64,000 nt of DNA from Amphiura filiformis. Lineage: Eukaryota > Echinodermata > Ophiuroidea > Amphilepidida > Amphiuridae. The stretch covers positions 4,370,038 to 4,434,037 of the forward strand of contig NC_092637.1 of the NCBI RefSeq assembly GCF_039555335.1, read 5' to 3'. Shown one piece after another: positions 46,389 through 58,253 of the stretch (positions are counted from its first letter, which is position 1; each line of letters starts with the position of its first letter). A program made the position numbers and the translations under genes. Under the pieces are notes generated by a model. It had not been told where the DNA came from. It saw only the letters and a list, made by a program, of their open reading frames with translations, and did not search any database.

Positions 46389-48053
46389 TTAACCCAGACA
46401 AATCTCTAGAGCAAAATCATTACTCCACTTGTCCAAGTCCTCTAACAGATCACTAGTGTTAGCTTTATGGTATAAATACACTTTACGGGGTCGCTGTTTG
46501 ATGACCCTAGGTTTTGAGCTGACAATAACAATAGGCACGCCATCATGGTCACTAAGGCCAGGTGTAACCATGGATCGCTCCACCAGGGTCGGATTAGATG
46601 TAAAAAACAGGTCCAGAATATTTTTACCTCTGGTGGGTTCATGGACTACTTGTTCGAGTCCGAAATCATTTGCGATCTCAATCATTTGTTTAGAGAGACC
46701 AGCATACATGCCACCTGGTTTGAGTGACATGGTGTCCCAGTTAACATCAGGGAGGTTGAAGTCGCCTGCTAACCAGATTTGACCGTTTTTGGATTTTTTA
46801 ATTTTGTTCAAGGATTCCCTCAACTCGTTCATATATGAGGGGGAACTACCAAAAAGCTGCGACCTGTAGAAGGCGCCAACAGTGATGTCTTTGGATCCTT
46901 GTATTTTGATCGTAACCCAGACTATCTCGCAGTCAGTATCCAAATCAATCCTGTGGGTGCCCACCAGGTCGTTTCTGATGGCGATAAGGACACCACCCCT
47001 AGAAACACTAGAAATCCGATCTTTGCGGAACACAGAAAAATCAGGCGGGAATAGCTCACTGCTGTTAATGGAACTATTCAAATGAGTTTCAGTTCCAATA
47101 ATCACATCAGGGTTGTAATTGTTAATGGTAACAGCCAAATCAGCAACCCTCTTTCTCACACTACAGAAGTTAATAACCATGGCCTTTAAAGATTGTCTTT
47201 TAAAGGTTCTTACACTAGGTTTCTTACCCTTATTGAGGGGACTACTGTCATGCATGCTTGATGATTTACCATGCATGGCACTGGCATTCTGAGCAGTAAA
47301 ACTATGCTTCGGGGATGAAGTCGCCGCAGGAGGGCTGAGCAAGTTAAAACTTTCAGAGTCAGAGACTGTGGATAAGGTGGTCAAACTGGCAAAGCTATTT
47401 GAAGTTGCAATTGAAAAATCAGAGAATAATGAACTAGCAAAATTGGGAAAACCGCATTGGCAGCAGATCCAAGACATGTCGCTAGCTTGAAGGGCTTCAT
47501 AAACATGCGAACCAATATCCATGCAGTCAGTGTGATACCAAAGATCACATTTATCACAACAGGTGGCACGTTGGCCCCATTTGACCGCTTTTCCACAGAC
47601 TCCACAAGGGAATTTGGGTTGATATGGACCAGGATTAGGGTGGAGGTCACCTGATTGCATAAGCATTATAAATAGGTATGCCATAGAGAATTTGCATGGC
47701 TGCTCAATTTGTTGTAAGTATGATGTGTATTTGAAACTTTGCAACTTCATAGCAGCAAAGGTGTTGCTTACCGCTGGGAAGAATTTATAAGCAAAATTTG
47801 GAGCCATTGTAAGAACTGGTTGGGAGGTGGCAATTTCAAAACCCATATCATCTGAAGTAATATTATCAAACAAGTCATAAAATGTATAATTGTCATTGCA
47901 CCTGTATGCATACTTGTTGATTGAGTTGGGATGGCCACGCCCATAACTGGGGCCCGCGAAATCGTCGCCGGTACCTCTACATCCAAATATCAAAATGTGC
48001 ATGAACATCCAATTCAAACAAAGCAGAGTACTTACAGTTATCTTGAAATTCAT
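46389..48053 (-). pseudogene. LINE N-terminal open frame: 2A motif, PHD finger, APE endonuclease
   Basis: A 554-residue open frame from ATG at 48053. Residues 1-134 have a hydrophobic start and no known domain. Residues 135-143 are GDLHPNPGP after hydrophobic AYLFIMLMQ, a 2A-type ribosome-skipping motif with His where Glu is usual. Residues 150-200 form a C4HC3 PHD finger (C150, C153, C166, C169, H174, C177, C197, C200). Residues 290-516 are an APE endonuclease with INFCSVRKR (Asn), GTETHL (Glu), AGDFNLPDVNW (Asp, Asn) and GLSDHDGV (Asp, His). Clear CR1/L2-type non-LTR architecture. The frame is lost near 46.39 kb and resumes, shifted, toward the insertion. Confidence 0.92.
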
Positions 48054-48762
48054 GTTGAAAATATATAATCACTGGAGAAAAACAATATGACGACAATACA
48101 TAGCCACTTCTACCGTGCCGCCTGTACTAGCGTACTACAGCTGCCCGCGGTCGCTCACGGCACTGGGGAATTAGCACATCATTGTTGACAACTCCATCTT
48201 GGATTGAAGAACCCGTATGCACGCCGTATGTGGGCGAATAGATAATTCACGAGTACAACCACTACGACACGTGTACACCAAAGTTTTGTCGTACAAAGTA
48301 TGCGAAAATTAATCAAAGTTCGCCAACCAAAAGTGCCCACTGATGTTCCTGAATGTTATTAGAACATTCTGGTGGGTCAAGACTAACAAAATTGAGCTAA
48401 TAAAAGGTGGAATTCATAGCTCAAAAATAAAAGATGGAAGAGCACATCGGAGACACGTCCGCTCAGTCCGACGACGCACGCACAAATCTAGTCTAGTACA
48501 GGCTCGTCTCGGGCAGCTCTCTTGGGTCTAAAACGCAACTGTCCCTAAACAAAAAATGTTATCTGCACATTTTCATTTTTCGACCTCGTGTTACTTAAAC
48601 ATTCACATCTTTTCTCAGAAGTGTCGTAGAGTAGTAATTGAGGTGTCAAAATACGCAGGATAATCACCCGTATGCGATTATTTAGTAAACGTACAAAATT
48701 AGTCGCTAGATTTTAATAGTGGGTAAATTTCCTAACCATAAAGAAACTTTTTTTGCGTAGTT

Positions 48763-51700
48763 TATAAGTATAACGACTTTATCGCGTTGATACATGTTAA
48801 GGCATTTGTTGCAAGTGTCAACGCAACCTTTTCCAGACACCGGATTCCAGGTCAGTGCAAAATATGACACGTGCAGATACTGACTAGATAAAACTAAACT
48901 GATTTTCGAAATAAATATACGAAGTCCATAAAAATGTGTTTGCTGGCCTCGTCCGACCAATCTTAATTTTGTTTATTCCTGAAAAATAACCTTTTACTCT
49001 TAAAAGCCGACTACGAAAATTCAATGTAATGTATCTTCTTGCCTCGCTCGATTGACCATATATTCCTGAAAAACTATTTTCAAACAATTCATTGACCTTT
49101 CTAAACTGTTTTAACTGTTTCGAATTAAAGTATTTCCCGTCTTGCTCCCATTTCATTTAAATTCCTTGATCTACCTTTTCAGTAATGAGCCCGTTACAAA
49201 ACCAGGTATTTAAAATATTGGTATAATTTGAGGGACTTAAGTATCGCGTCGTGTCATGAATACGCAGAACAAAATTCGACTTCTATTGATTATTTTATTT
49301 GAGAACATAGGTTTAGTGTATTTTAATATTGCGTTTGTTTCAAGTGTACGGATTTGTTTCGCGTGCAGTACAAATGCAGTGCTTGTTTTACTTTTAACAA
49401 GCAAATATCGCATCTTTTTGCATCAGAAATCTTCAGCAATTGACGGAATATGTTTCAGGCATCTATTCGACGTTAGTGATATAGTAGCTTAAACAACTTC
49501 AGAGTGCTCATAGTTTTAATGCATGGTCTGAATATTCACTGAGAGTTTGACATAAGATCTGTTATCGGGATTTTAAATATTGCTCACGGGATATCATTCA
49601 ATCATATTGTATATGACGTTATGATTTATTCATTTCAGATTATTGGCATGGTCTGGTTTTTGTCGTCAGGGAGACTCTGACCAGACAGTCAGGTGAAATA
49701 CAATAAACAAAACATAGCACATTATGAATGTTAACGTTCATTGTAATGTACTGGGAAAATGACATTCGATTTTTAAGATATAGTTCGATCGTACCTTCCT
49801 TGTCCTTACATTGAGCCTACGTCATTGATAAAATACTTAATTTAAATTTTCTGTTAAATGATGTATAACCGACATAGCTTCATGAGTCTTCAGTCTCAAT
49901 GAGTCCTTTAACGACTTTTAGCAAGTAAATTCACATTTTTAGTGTATTCTTACGAACTGCCAAGTACAAAAAAAGAAAAAGAAAACAATTATTTTGAAAT
50001 CAAATCTAATACTGGAACTAAAATTGTGCAACTCATTTTGCTACGTTGTATAGGAAGAGTTGTTGAAAACAAAAATGATGCACACCTTGCACTATATTCA
50101 GTATGTATTTATCAATTTAGCCAGTATGCCAAAATGATCTCCAAATACATTAGCTGCAAAAAGCAACATGAAACCTGTTTTGAGGCGTAGCGTTACAACT
50201 AAAACTTGCCAAAATAGTTTGCAGCTGTTTACTGGGGCTTGATTATTATCATTCACGTACATCCTGTCTTTAATTAATTGAAGTTTACGACACCTCGATA
50301 TATTTTAAAATTTATATTAATATTTTGATATCATTTCAAATTATAAGCATCATTAGATGTATTTAGCATGTCTGATTATGTATAAAAGTATGTCAGTAAA
50401 TCTAACAGCAGGCTTGATTAGATTAGCGAATAAAAATAATATAGAGATGGCACCGTCAACACCAACGGTGCCATTTTTGACACACACAAAAGAACACAAT
50501 GAAGGCGTTGGTACATTTGTTAAAGACAAGCAATTTTCCACAGGCACCAAAGCTAGTATTTTAAGTATCATGTAAGGGCAGCTGCAACACCCACATCAAT
50601 TTATCCTGTCGGCGTTATAGGTAAAAAGGCATATTAGGAAAATTAAAAGAGAACTAATTAGCCCAATCAACTCACACGCGGTAATTGATGAGCCATTCTT
50701 TGGAAACTAATGTTATAAAATAACCCGGGGTTTGTATGTATATCGAGGGTTGAGAGCCAAAAAGCCCCAACTCACAATCACCTGCTTCCACAAAATGAGC
50801 ATAAAGTCGCCAGGGCACTATAGAAGATACAGTCCATAAATCATGACAAAATTTAATAGAAAACAAACAAAATTGTGGAGGAAACAATTGATTATTGAAG
50901 GCCAAAGCAAGGAGCCAACTTTAAATAGTGAGTTACGACTTTCTGGTTCTGAACCCTCGATATATCTACTTAAGAAGTTGAAGGTATATTTTCTACATCC
51001 AAGATTTTCGTAACGTTCTCTTTCTCTCTTTGTGCTTTACACACAACCAGGTCGTTGACCGCTAATTCCAAACAGTATTAAGTAATTAATGTTTTCATTG
51101 GTATTCCCCCTTACTCCCTAAAGTGTACGATATGAAATGTCAAGACTTACTCTATTATATAAATCTTACAAGTTGATTAAGTAATATCTATGTGTACATA
51201 CTCCTGTGTAGTTAGCAGATTAATAGGTTTTATAAGATGTCGCTTCGATGGCATTGTAGGTTTTTTTCTCGTGGGAAATCAGTATTCAACGCTGCCAAAA
51301 GTCTATATTCGGATGGTCATTACCCATTGATTTTAAAATATTTATTTTAGACCAAAGGTATACAGTAGAACATCGTGAACATGGTGAAAGCGTTTCACAT
51401 TAAAAAACAATACGAAGATAAAAATAGTACTTTACTCCTGGCTTGTAGACATGATTTGTCGAGATGCATTTACGTCGTGGAAGGAACTAATAAAAAGGAC
51501 CGATAGAATAAAATGGCATGGTAAATTCTTTAAAGCATTTATTGGGCGGTAATATGTTAAAGTCGATGTTAAGTGACGGCATTTTTTTTGGTTCTATTCT
51601 CTGATTTATTCGAAAGACGTCAAACGTATCTTCCTTGACACTATTTTAAAGTGTTGCGATTTGGTAGTTCACATCATCATGCAAATGGTAGCCAGCTTTG

Positions 51701-54700
51701 GCAAAAATCGCATTGCTCATTTCATAGCGAGTGTGTAGATCCTGTGGTTCTTGAGTTATGTTGTAGGAGGGCTGAAACACCTGCAACACTTACATAAACG
51801 TACATAACTCATTAACAACGATAAATCAAGCAAGGTTTGAAAGTATATGGTTTGTAGAATGAACTTTTGCAAAACATCAAAGTGTTATGTTTCAATAATA
51901 TATTTATTTACATAATGAAAATCGTTATTTTTTGGCTGCCTCGACCAACAGTGCCTTGTCTTCCCGTAACGAGTAATAGGATGTCATGATCGTATTTAGG
52001 TACAAATATTGTGTGCATTAATATTTGAAACCAAAAACGTGTATCATAAGATTCCAATTACACTGCCGTAATGTATCAATATCAGTATTTTTGTAAAATG
52101 TCTACGGAATGGGGAGTGGCTACAACCAATATCTGAAATTGTATACTATAATCATGATAATATGCAATGTGATTGTATAGCTTTTGTTAAAGGTACAATA
52201 TTAAATAGGCTAGAAATTAGTTTATAACATAAGATCGTTTGCCACGGCTATATCAGGCTTCACCAAATTATACTTAATGTATTTTCCTGATCTGAATAAA
52301 ATTTCCAAACAAAGGTTCCTATGCTCACGATGATTAAACTTTTGATATCAAATTTGGTATCAACCTTCGCAGGAAAGTGTATAGAAAATTATTATATGAA
52401 TTATTTTGCTTTTAACTCATCAGACTCTGATTAAATGGGGATGGAACTAGTGGAGACTTTTTTTAATTGGCTGTGTTTTTCACTCATACGTCTTCTGTTA
52501 TATCACTGATATCTGGATTATCATTTATGGGTACCGGTGGGGAACACATGGAGCGGACCGAGGCGATGGAAGTATGAAGTCGCCACTAGATCATCATAAA
52601 CAAGATCTGTTTCGTGATCAAGTGTGTGCTTTGATGCTCAAGGTGAATAAGAGACTGATCCTGATGAAAATAGTATTCTTAACACAGTATGTAGGGTGCT
52701 GTGTAGTTGGTGGAAATGTAGCTGTACATGTGGAGGGATTCATATTTATGTTGGGTGAGGTGATGCACTTGTACCGTACGTCCAAATTTTCAATCTGTAG
52801 CTCTCTTATTATTTACATAATTATATAGGCAGTTTGCTGGTTTGTACCGTTCAAGACCTAGATTTGCTTTTTTATCTCACGCTGAATTTCGAAATCCACT
52901 GGAAAAATATTATAATTTTGATAAACTGGTGCACACACATTATCCTCTTAGTAATAGGATAATGGTTTCAAATTGAAAAGGTTATGTTAGGTATATTTCA
53001 TATTATTAACAGGGTCTCTATGGACTCATTCACATACGCTTATAGATTTTTGAAAGCTTTTATGAATCAACAGTAGTGTATCTAAGACAAATGGGAAGCA
53101 AACTCACCTCTTTAAAACGATATACGAGGAAGAGCAGAACACAAGTACCACACCCATTATGCACTCAAATTACAGAACTACAGATTTACAGATATACACA
53201 ATGTGCGAAATGAAAAGTAGGTTGAAGAGTATTATTTTCAAAAAGGGATTCAAATCCAATTTGTACTGATATGATATAATATCATATCGTATGCTGTGTG
53301 TTTCTTTATTTGCGGATACTAGTGGATTAATTTGAAATTTAATTTAGAATTATAATATGTTGTCACTTTTACGTTTCTTGATTTCCAGATTTCCACCATT
53401 TTGGCTTAACAATAGTCGATACTATTCAAATATACGAACACTTTAGTAAATACCGAGGGCCATAACTTTGGACCCAACATACTGCCGACGTAGAACAACA
53501 GTTGCATTGGTTATTGTGTAACTCTTTTTCACATTGTACTTATATAATACACATATCCTAATTCCGACAAAAAATGGAGTTAGTCCCTTATGGAAACATA
53601 CTTGTTATGTCACATTAAATCATTCGGATCTTCTTTGTTTGAGTGCAAACAATAAGCTCATCCAGTGACCTCATCAGTATGAAAGTAATAGCACGGTGTA
53701 CTTGTGAAATAATAGTTGAACCAAATTTATACACTAAAAACAACTAGGGTGAAAAAAATAGTTTAACATATTGAAAAGTTACTTTATTTTCTGTAACAAT
53801 ATTGTTTAAGAAACACTTTAATACGAAATTTGTGGGGCCACACAATATAGTTTGTCTTATCAGGATTTTGTCTTATCCATCACATATTACATAGGGATTC
53901 AGTGCCAGGGACCTGAAAATCAAGCTTGTCTTATCAGGTTTTTTGTATTATTAGAGCTTGCATTAAAGTGGGTAATCAGTGGTAATGGTGAATCCAACGG
54001 ATGAGGACCCAAAACACATCAATCAATAAATGATACAAGATGATACATTGAATATGAACAACAGGAAAGAGAAAGAGCAAGGTACACCATCTTGATGTGG
54101 GGAAATAAGTAAAATACAGACTAGACTGTATGCAGAGGGGACAAAAACAGCAAATGTAGGCATAAGAAGTAGGCAAAGTTCGATAGCCAAACATTACCAG
54201 TTCCAAGGCCCACAGAAGTGCTAAACCTGCAAAAACAACAAGGATCAATGGGAATACACTATGGGAGTGCACTAGAACGAGTGATTAAAATCACTGTGCA
54301 TATACACAGACACGATAAACCAAACAATCAGTGTAGGCACAAAAACAGGCAAAGTTCGCTGGCCAAAAATGGCCAATTCCAGAGCCAACAAAAGTGTCTG
54401 AAATACAGTACAAATGTACACGGGAAGTGGTGAAAATCACTATGCACATAGCAGACAAACAAAACAACTTAACGCGATACTACGTTAACAATTATTGTTC
54501 AATACGTTTCACTGGACATGCATGATTGCCCTTTCTTAATCCCCAGAGACTCTGTGACCGCATTATTCATCATGAAAATTTATTATTTCAGTCCGTGCAC
54601 CTTGAAGAATGACCTCTTGTTTTGTATAGACCAAAGTGCCATTTTTCACAGATGCATTTGGAATTTGAATAAAGAAGTAACTTCATAATTTATAGATTGG

Positions 54701-56109
54701 GTTCTGGTTATTTGTCCACTCTAGGGATATGTCAGATACGCGCATCTCATTAACCTGGAAATAGGTTGTTCAAATTTATTTGCAATTGGCGCGGAAAGAG
54801 TATACTGCATACTGTATAAAATATTTATACCTCTATTATTTGTATCTTTGAGGTCAGCGACCCATTTGACAACCTCATTTCTATACTCTTTCTGCATTAG
54901 AAATGTTGATTTTAGCATTTGAAGTGTAACCCTTGTAATATTACGCATGAAATAGTCTCCACTCTGATGGCATAAACACGCACGTTTAAACTTTAACCCA
55001 TTGTTGTTGTAGCGCTGTTATTTTGGCCATTGCGAAACCCATTGTAGTGATATAATAGAGAGTTTGTGAAATGCGTTTCAAAAGCACAAACTTCAACATC
55101 TAGAGGATTATAGAGGATTATGTACTTAAAACCACTCTGCCATTAAAGCCTCCAGAAGTCGAAGTGAACGCAAAAATCTATAGTGAGCCGTAAATTATGG
55201 TCGAAAATACGCCTCATAGACTACACAACTAGAGAGGATAGATGAAGGGAAACAGGAGGGGAAGGGTTTGCACTCTAGGTGGATGGTACAAACATCTTTC
55301 CATGGGCCTAACAAAGCGTATAGCCAAAGAATTAATAAACAGCAACAACACATGTCAGCATAATTATACTACTAGATTTGGCACCATTACATTTGGTTTG
55401 ACTATAGAAGACGAATTTAATTATAAAACAGAGACACAACAGTTACTAAAACTCTTTTGATTTGATTCTTTGAATAGTGTGTTTTTATTGTCTATATAGA
55501 ATATACAAATTGCTGAAAATCGATCGATCATCGTTTATTAAAATAAACCCCCGCCTTTAGTAAAAGATTGGTACTACATCAACCCATTTAGCAGCATATA
55601 ATCTACTTTAAAACCTGAAACTAAGCATTTTTTCAATGATTATGAATCAAAGTTCGTGTTATTGTTCAACAGCTCGATCTTGAAAATGCATCCTTGAAGA
55701 TGTTTCTCACTTTAATATAGTCAGGTGATGATGTAATGTTTAAAATATAACATCCATTATGAGTTGCTTAAGGGGAAATATGAAAACATTACCGTACAGG
55801 GTTTTGTATTTCTATTTGCAACACTAAATTGTAATCATAAATACCTATTATCGCTACACCCTGTTTGTAGAGGATGAAGCGTATTGTTAACGCCTCCTCG
55901 GTCAACGAACCTTATGCTCTATATATTATTGTAACTTATTTAAAGGAGATTGCATCGTGGAGTGGTTCATATTTCTGATTAAGATCCCGTGAACTTCTGT
56001 TTATTGTATGCATGTCAATTTTAGATTAAACGGCAAAGATTGTGATGGAATTCACCGTAAGAGGTTTGACTAGGGATGGATGACTGAGACTGAGGCAAGC
56101 AATATTAAG
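48763..56109. other. Gene-poor intergenic region
   Basis: 7.3 kb without a recognisable gene. Short open frames at 49942-50190, 50357-50575, 52574-52828 and 55242-55460 show no known domain or splice context. A hairpin (ATGGCACCG/CGGTGCCAT) lies at about 50447-50474. A diverged tandem duplication (AGGCAAAGTTCG, CCAATTCCAGAGCC-type words) lies at about 54155-54245 and 54333-54430. Confidence 0.45.
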
Positions 56110-56451
56110 CAGTGGCGTAGATTTCTTTTTGACATTGGGGGGATGGAGTTGAAAAAAAAGTCTTGAAGTATAGTGAATCCAACACCTTTTGGCGACAAAA
56201 TCAGTGTATGGTACAAATGCGCGCGAATGCTATTTTGAAGCTAAACTTATGAAATATGGTCCCAAAGGGGAATGGATGCGCGCGAAGCGCGCGAAAATTT
56301 GCATTTTTGGGGCTAAAATGGGCAAATATGAGGTGAATTTGATCATAAACCCATATTCAGGCGTCAACATTGGGGGGATGATTGTATGGACCATCCCCGG
56401 GGCAAAATATTTGGGGGGTAAATCCCCCATCCCCCAGGATCTACGCCTATG
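56110..56451. mobile_element. hAT-type MITE with 8-bp target duplication
   Basis: A 342-bp element. The left end is CAGTGGCGTAGAT and the right end is the complement of CATAGGCGTAGAT. ATATTAAG occurs directly outside both ends (56102-56109 and 56452-56459). A CAGNG start and an 8-bp duplication are hAT hallmarks. The interior has the GCGCGAAGCGCGCGAAAATT string, common in dispersed repeats of marine invertebrates. The open frame on both strands is incidental. Confidence 0.85.
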
Positions 56452-57230
56452 ATATTAAGTTCTGATGACGTCGATATATGATTCGTTGATGTGTAGAGAA
56501 CGTTCTTTAGCCCTTTCCTCGCCATAACATTGCCTGACCACGAAGATCCTAATAGAGAAAGAATAATATCACAAATAACATGTCAAATAATATTGTTAAA
56601 ACCTGTATGGAAAATGCTTTCTATTAACTACCCGAACGTATAGGAACGAGACAATCGTCAAAGAAGAAGCTCATAACCGTGTGATCTAAGAACCTCTCAT
56701 TTCAGCTCTATCCGATGATAAACATGTTGTTAAACATTACATCAGCGGCACATGGTTGTATTCTTCCTGTCACAGTAAAAGGACAAGTGATTTCAGTCTA
56801 TAACCCACGTGTATTGGATATACGAATATTGGAAGGAGTAAACCGATAGAAATAATCGTATGTTCGTGAGTGACAGACAATGTACTCTGTAGCTTACATG
56901 ACTTTAATAGCAGACAATCGTGCACATTGTTTTATACGAACATCTTTGTCATCGCTGTACATCACAGAGTTTGCTCGGCCGATAGAACACGTACTGGACT
57001 AGCAATCTAAATATTCGGGGCTTAGATCCTACTCCAGCCGAATTTTCTTTGTCCCTTATTCACCTAAAAATGATACCGGGTCAGTGTGTATAATTCAACC
57101 AAAACAGAACTGGTCCGCAGGACACGCTAAAAGCCACGCTCCATTCCGTAGACATTTTACAAAAATATCGAGATTGATACATTACGACAGCGTATAAGTA
57201 ACATGTCTGGCCTGTCCATATACATATGTA
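56452..57230. other. Intergenic, nothing recognised
   Basis: No gene or repeat was recognised between the hAT-type and mariner-type elements. Confidence 0.4.
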
Positions 57231-58253
57231 CAGGCTGAGTCAAAAAGAAGTTTAACTCATGTTTGAGGGGCTGTAACTCGAGATCTGCAAGGAATCTGCT
57301 AAAAATAAAAATATCACTGGAAAGAGCAAATTAAAAAGAATTATTGCAATTGCTCACAGCAAACTAAAGTTATACTCATTTGAATACAACCAACCATATT
57401 TGTAGCTGCACACGGCCGATTGATTTTCATCCGTTTCAATTTCGACGAATCAGCAAAGTGCTAACAGGATTTATTGTTGTAAAGACAACTTTTGCTTTTA
57501 ATTAATATTCAACAAAGTCCATGACGGTACTATAGTTTGTATGGATACCAATTCAAGTCTTTACGAACGATCTGGCAGAAGCTTGATTGGGGAATGTTAG
57601 GTAAAGGATTGAGCTGATCTTTGGTCTTGCTGTAACGCATGTCTAACTCTAGATATGTTCACTTGTGATCTAGCAGTTCATGGCCTGCCTGAAGCTTCCG
57701 GCTGTCTGTTCCTTAGTGCCCCATGCACATTGAGCTTGTTCACATTCTTATATACTGCTCCCGTACATGAAACCCGGTTAGCTGTAGGAAATTGGAGACG
57801 AAAAAGACGCTGAACTTCAGTGGGACTCTTAGCTTCATGATACTTCGTCGACAGAAACGTGCGCTCCCGTGCGGTAAGTTGTGGTGCAGTGTTGTCATTT
57901 GGCCCGTTTTATTATAATGTAGTGCAACGAGGTAAAATTCATATTGAAAAGAGCTCTTTAACATGTAGGAATTATTGATCGAAACCACACCAATAACTTA
58001 AAAAGCATTTGAATATAGCGCCTTACCAATCAATATATTAAGGTAGGCCCCTACTTGGGAAGTGAAACCGTGTGCAGCTACAAAAATGGGTGGTTGTATT
58101 CAAATGAGTATAACTTGAATTGCAATAATTCTTTTTTTATTTAGACGTGTAGAATTTGCTCTTTCCAGTGGTATTTTTATCTTTAGCAGATTCTTTACAG
58201 ATCTCGAGTTACAGCCCCTCAAACATGAGTTTACTTCTTTTTGACTCAGCCTG
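57231..58253. mobile_element. mariner-type element, 1023 bp, TA target
   Basis: The ends are inverted repeats of about 185 bases. The left begins CAGGCTGAGTCAAAAAGAAG and later has TGTTTGAGGGGCTGTAACTC and CTCATTTGAATACAACCA. The right end is the inverse, finishing TTTTTGACTCAGCCTG. TA flanks both ends. A transposase helix-turn-helix remnant sits inside on the minus strand. The catalytic domain is missing, so the copy is non-autonomous. Confidence 0.88.
57680..57893 (-). pseudogene. mariner-family transposase DNA-binding remnant
   Basis: About 66 residues read without a stop: LTARERTFLSTKYHEAKSPT then EVQRLFRLQFPTANRV, KNVNKLNVHGALRNRQP and EASGRP. This matches the N-terminal helix-turn-helix of mariner-type transposases (xKSPTEVQRxFRxxFP...NRQxxxSGRP). 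The start codon is unclear, and the DDE catalytic domain is absent; sequence to the left is non-coding. It belongs to the surrounding TA-flanked element and confirms its family. Confidence 0.75.

Larger units (their letters stand above)
40937..48500 (-). mobile_element. CR1/L2-group LINE with 2A, PHD, endonuclease and RT, split by an insertion
   Basis: A minus-strand non-LTR retrotransposon. The 3' end is at about 40937, with a (ATCAAG)n-like tail at 40937-40978. The 5' leader extends beyond the first ATG at 48053 to perhaps 48.5 kb (boundary uncertain). Coding order is a short N-terminal region, 2A motif, PHD finger and APE endonuclease (46389-48053), then reverse transcriptase (41040-42924). 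The 3.3-kb insert at 42929-46270 lies between the endonuclease and RT. The net element is about 4 kb. At least three frameshifts (near 46.39, 41.94 and 41.33 kb) show it is dead. Confidence 0.9.
39612..48762. mobile_element. Tc1/mariner-type element, expanded by nested insertions
   Basis: The inverted ends (about 39612-39787 and 48577-48762) share ACTACGC then AAAAAAGTTTCTTTATGGTT, CCCACTATTAAAATCTAGCG, TTTTGACACCTCAAT and AATGTTTAAGTAACACGAGG. The outer flanks are TA at 39610-39611 and 48763-48764, the standard Tc1/mariner target. A transposase remnant lies next to the left end. Without the LINE and its own insert, the element would be about 1.6-2 kb, a normal Tc1 size. Confidence 0.85.

Noticed and set aside
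55242-55460. 72-residue plus-strand open frame
   Set aside because: No known domain, splice context or repeat support; could be chance in AT-rich DNA.
56189-56452. 87-residue plus-strand open frame (and a 66-residue one opposite)
   Set aside because: Both lie wholly in the hAT-type MITE interior, a dispersed repeat.
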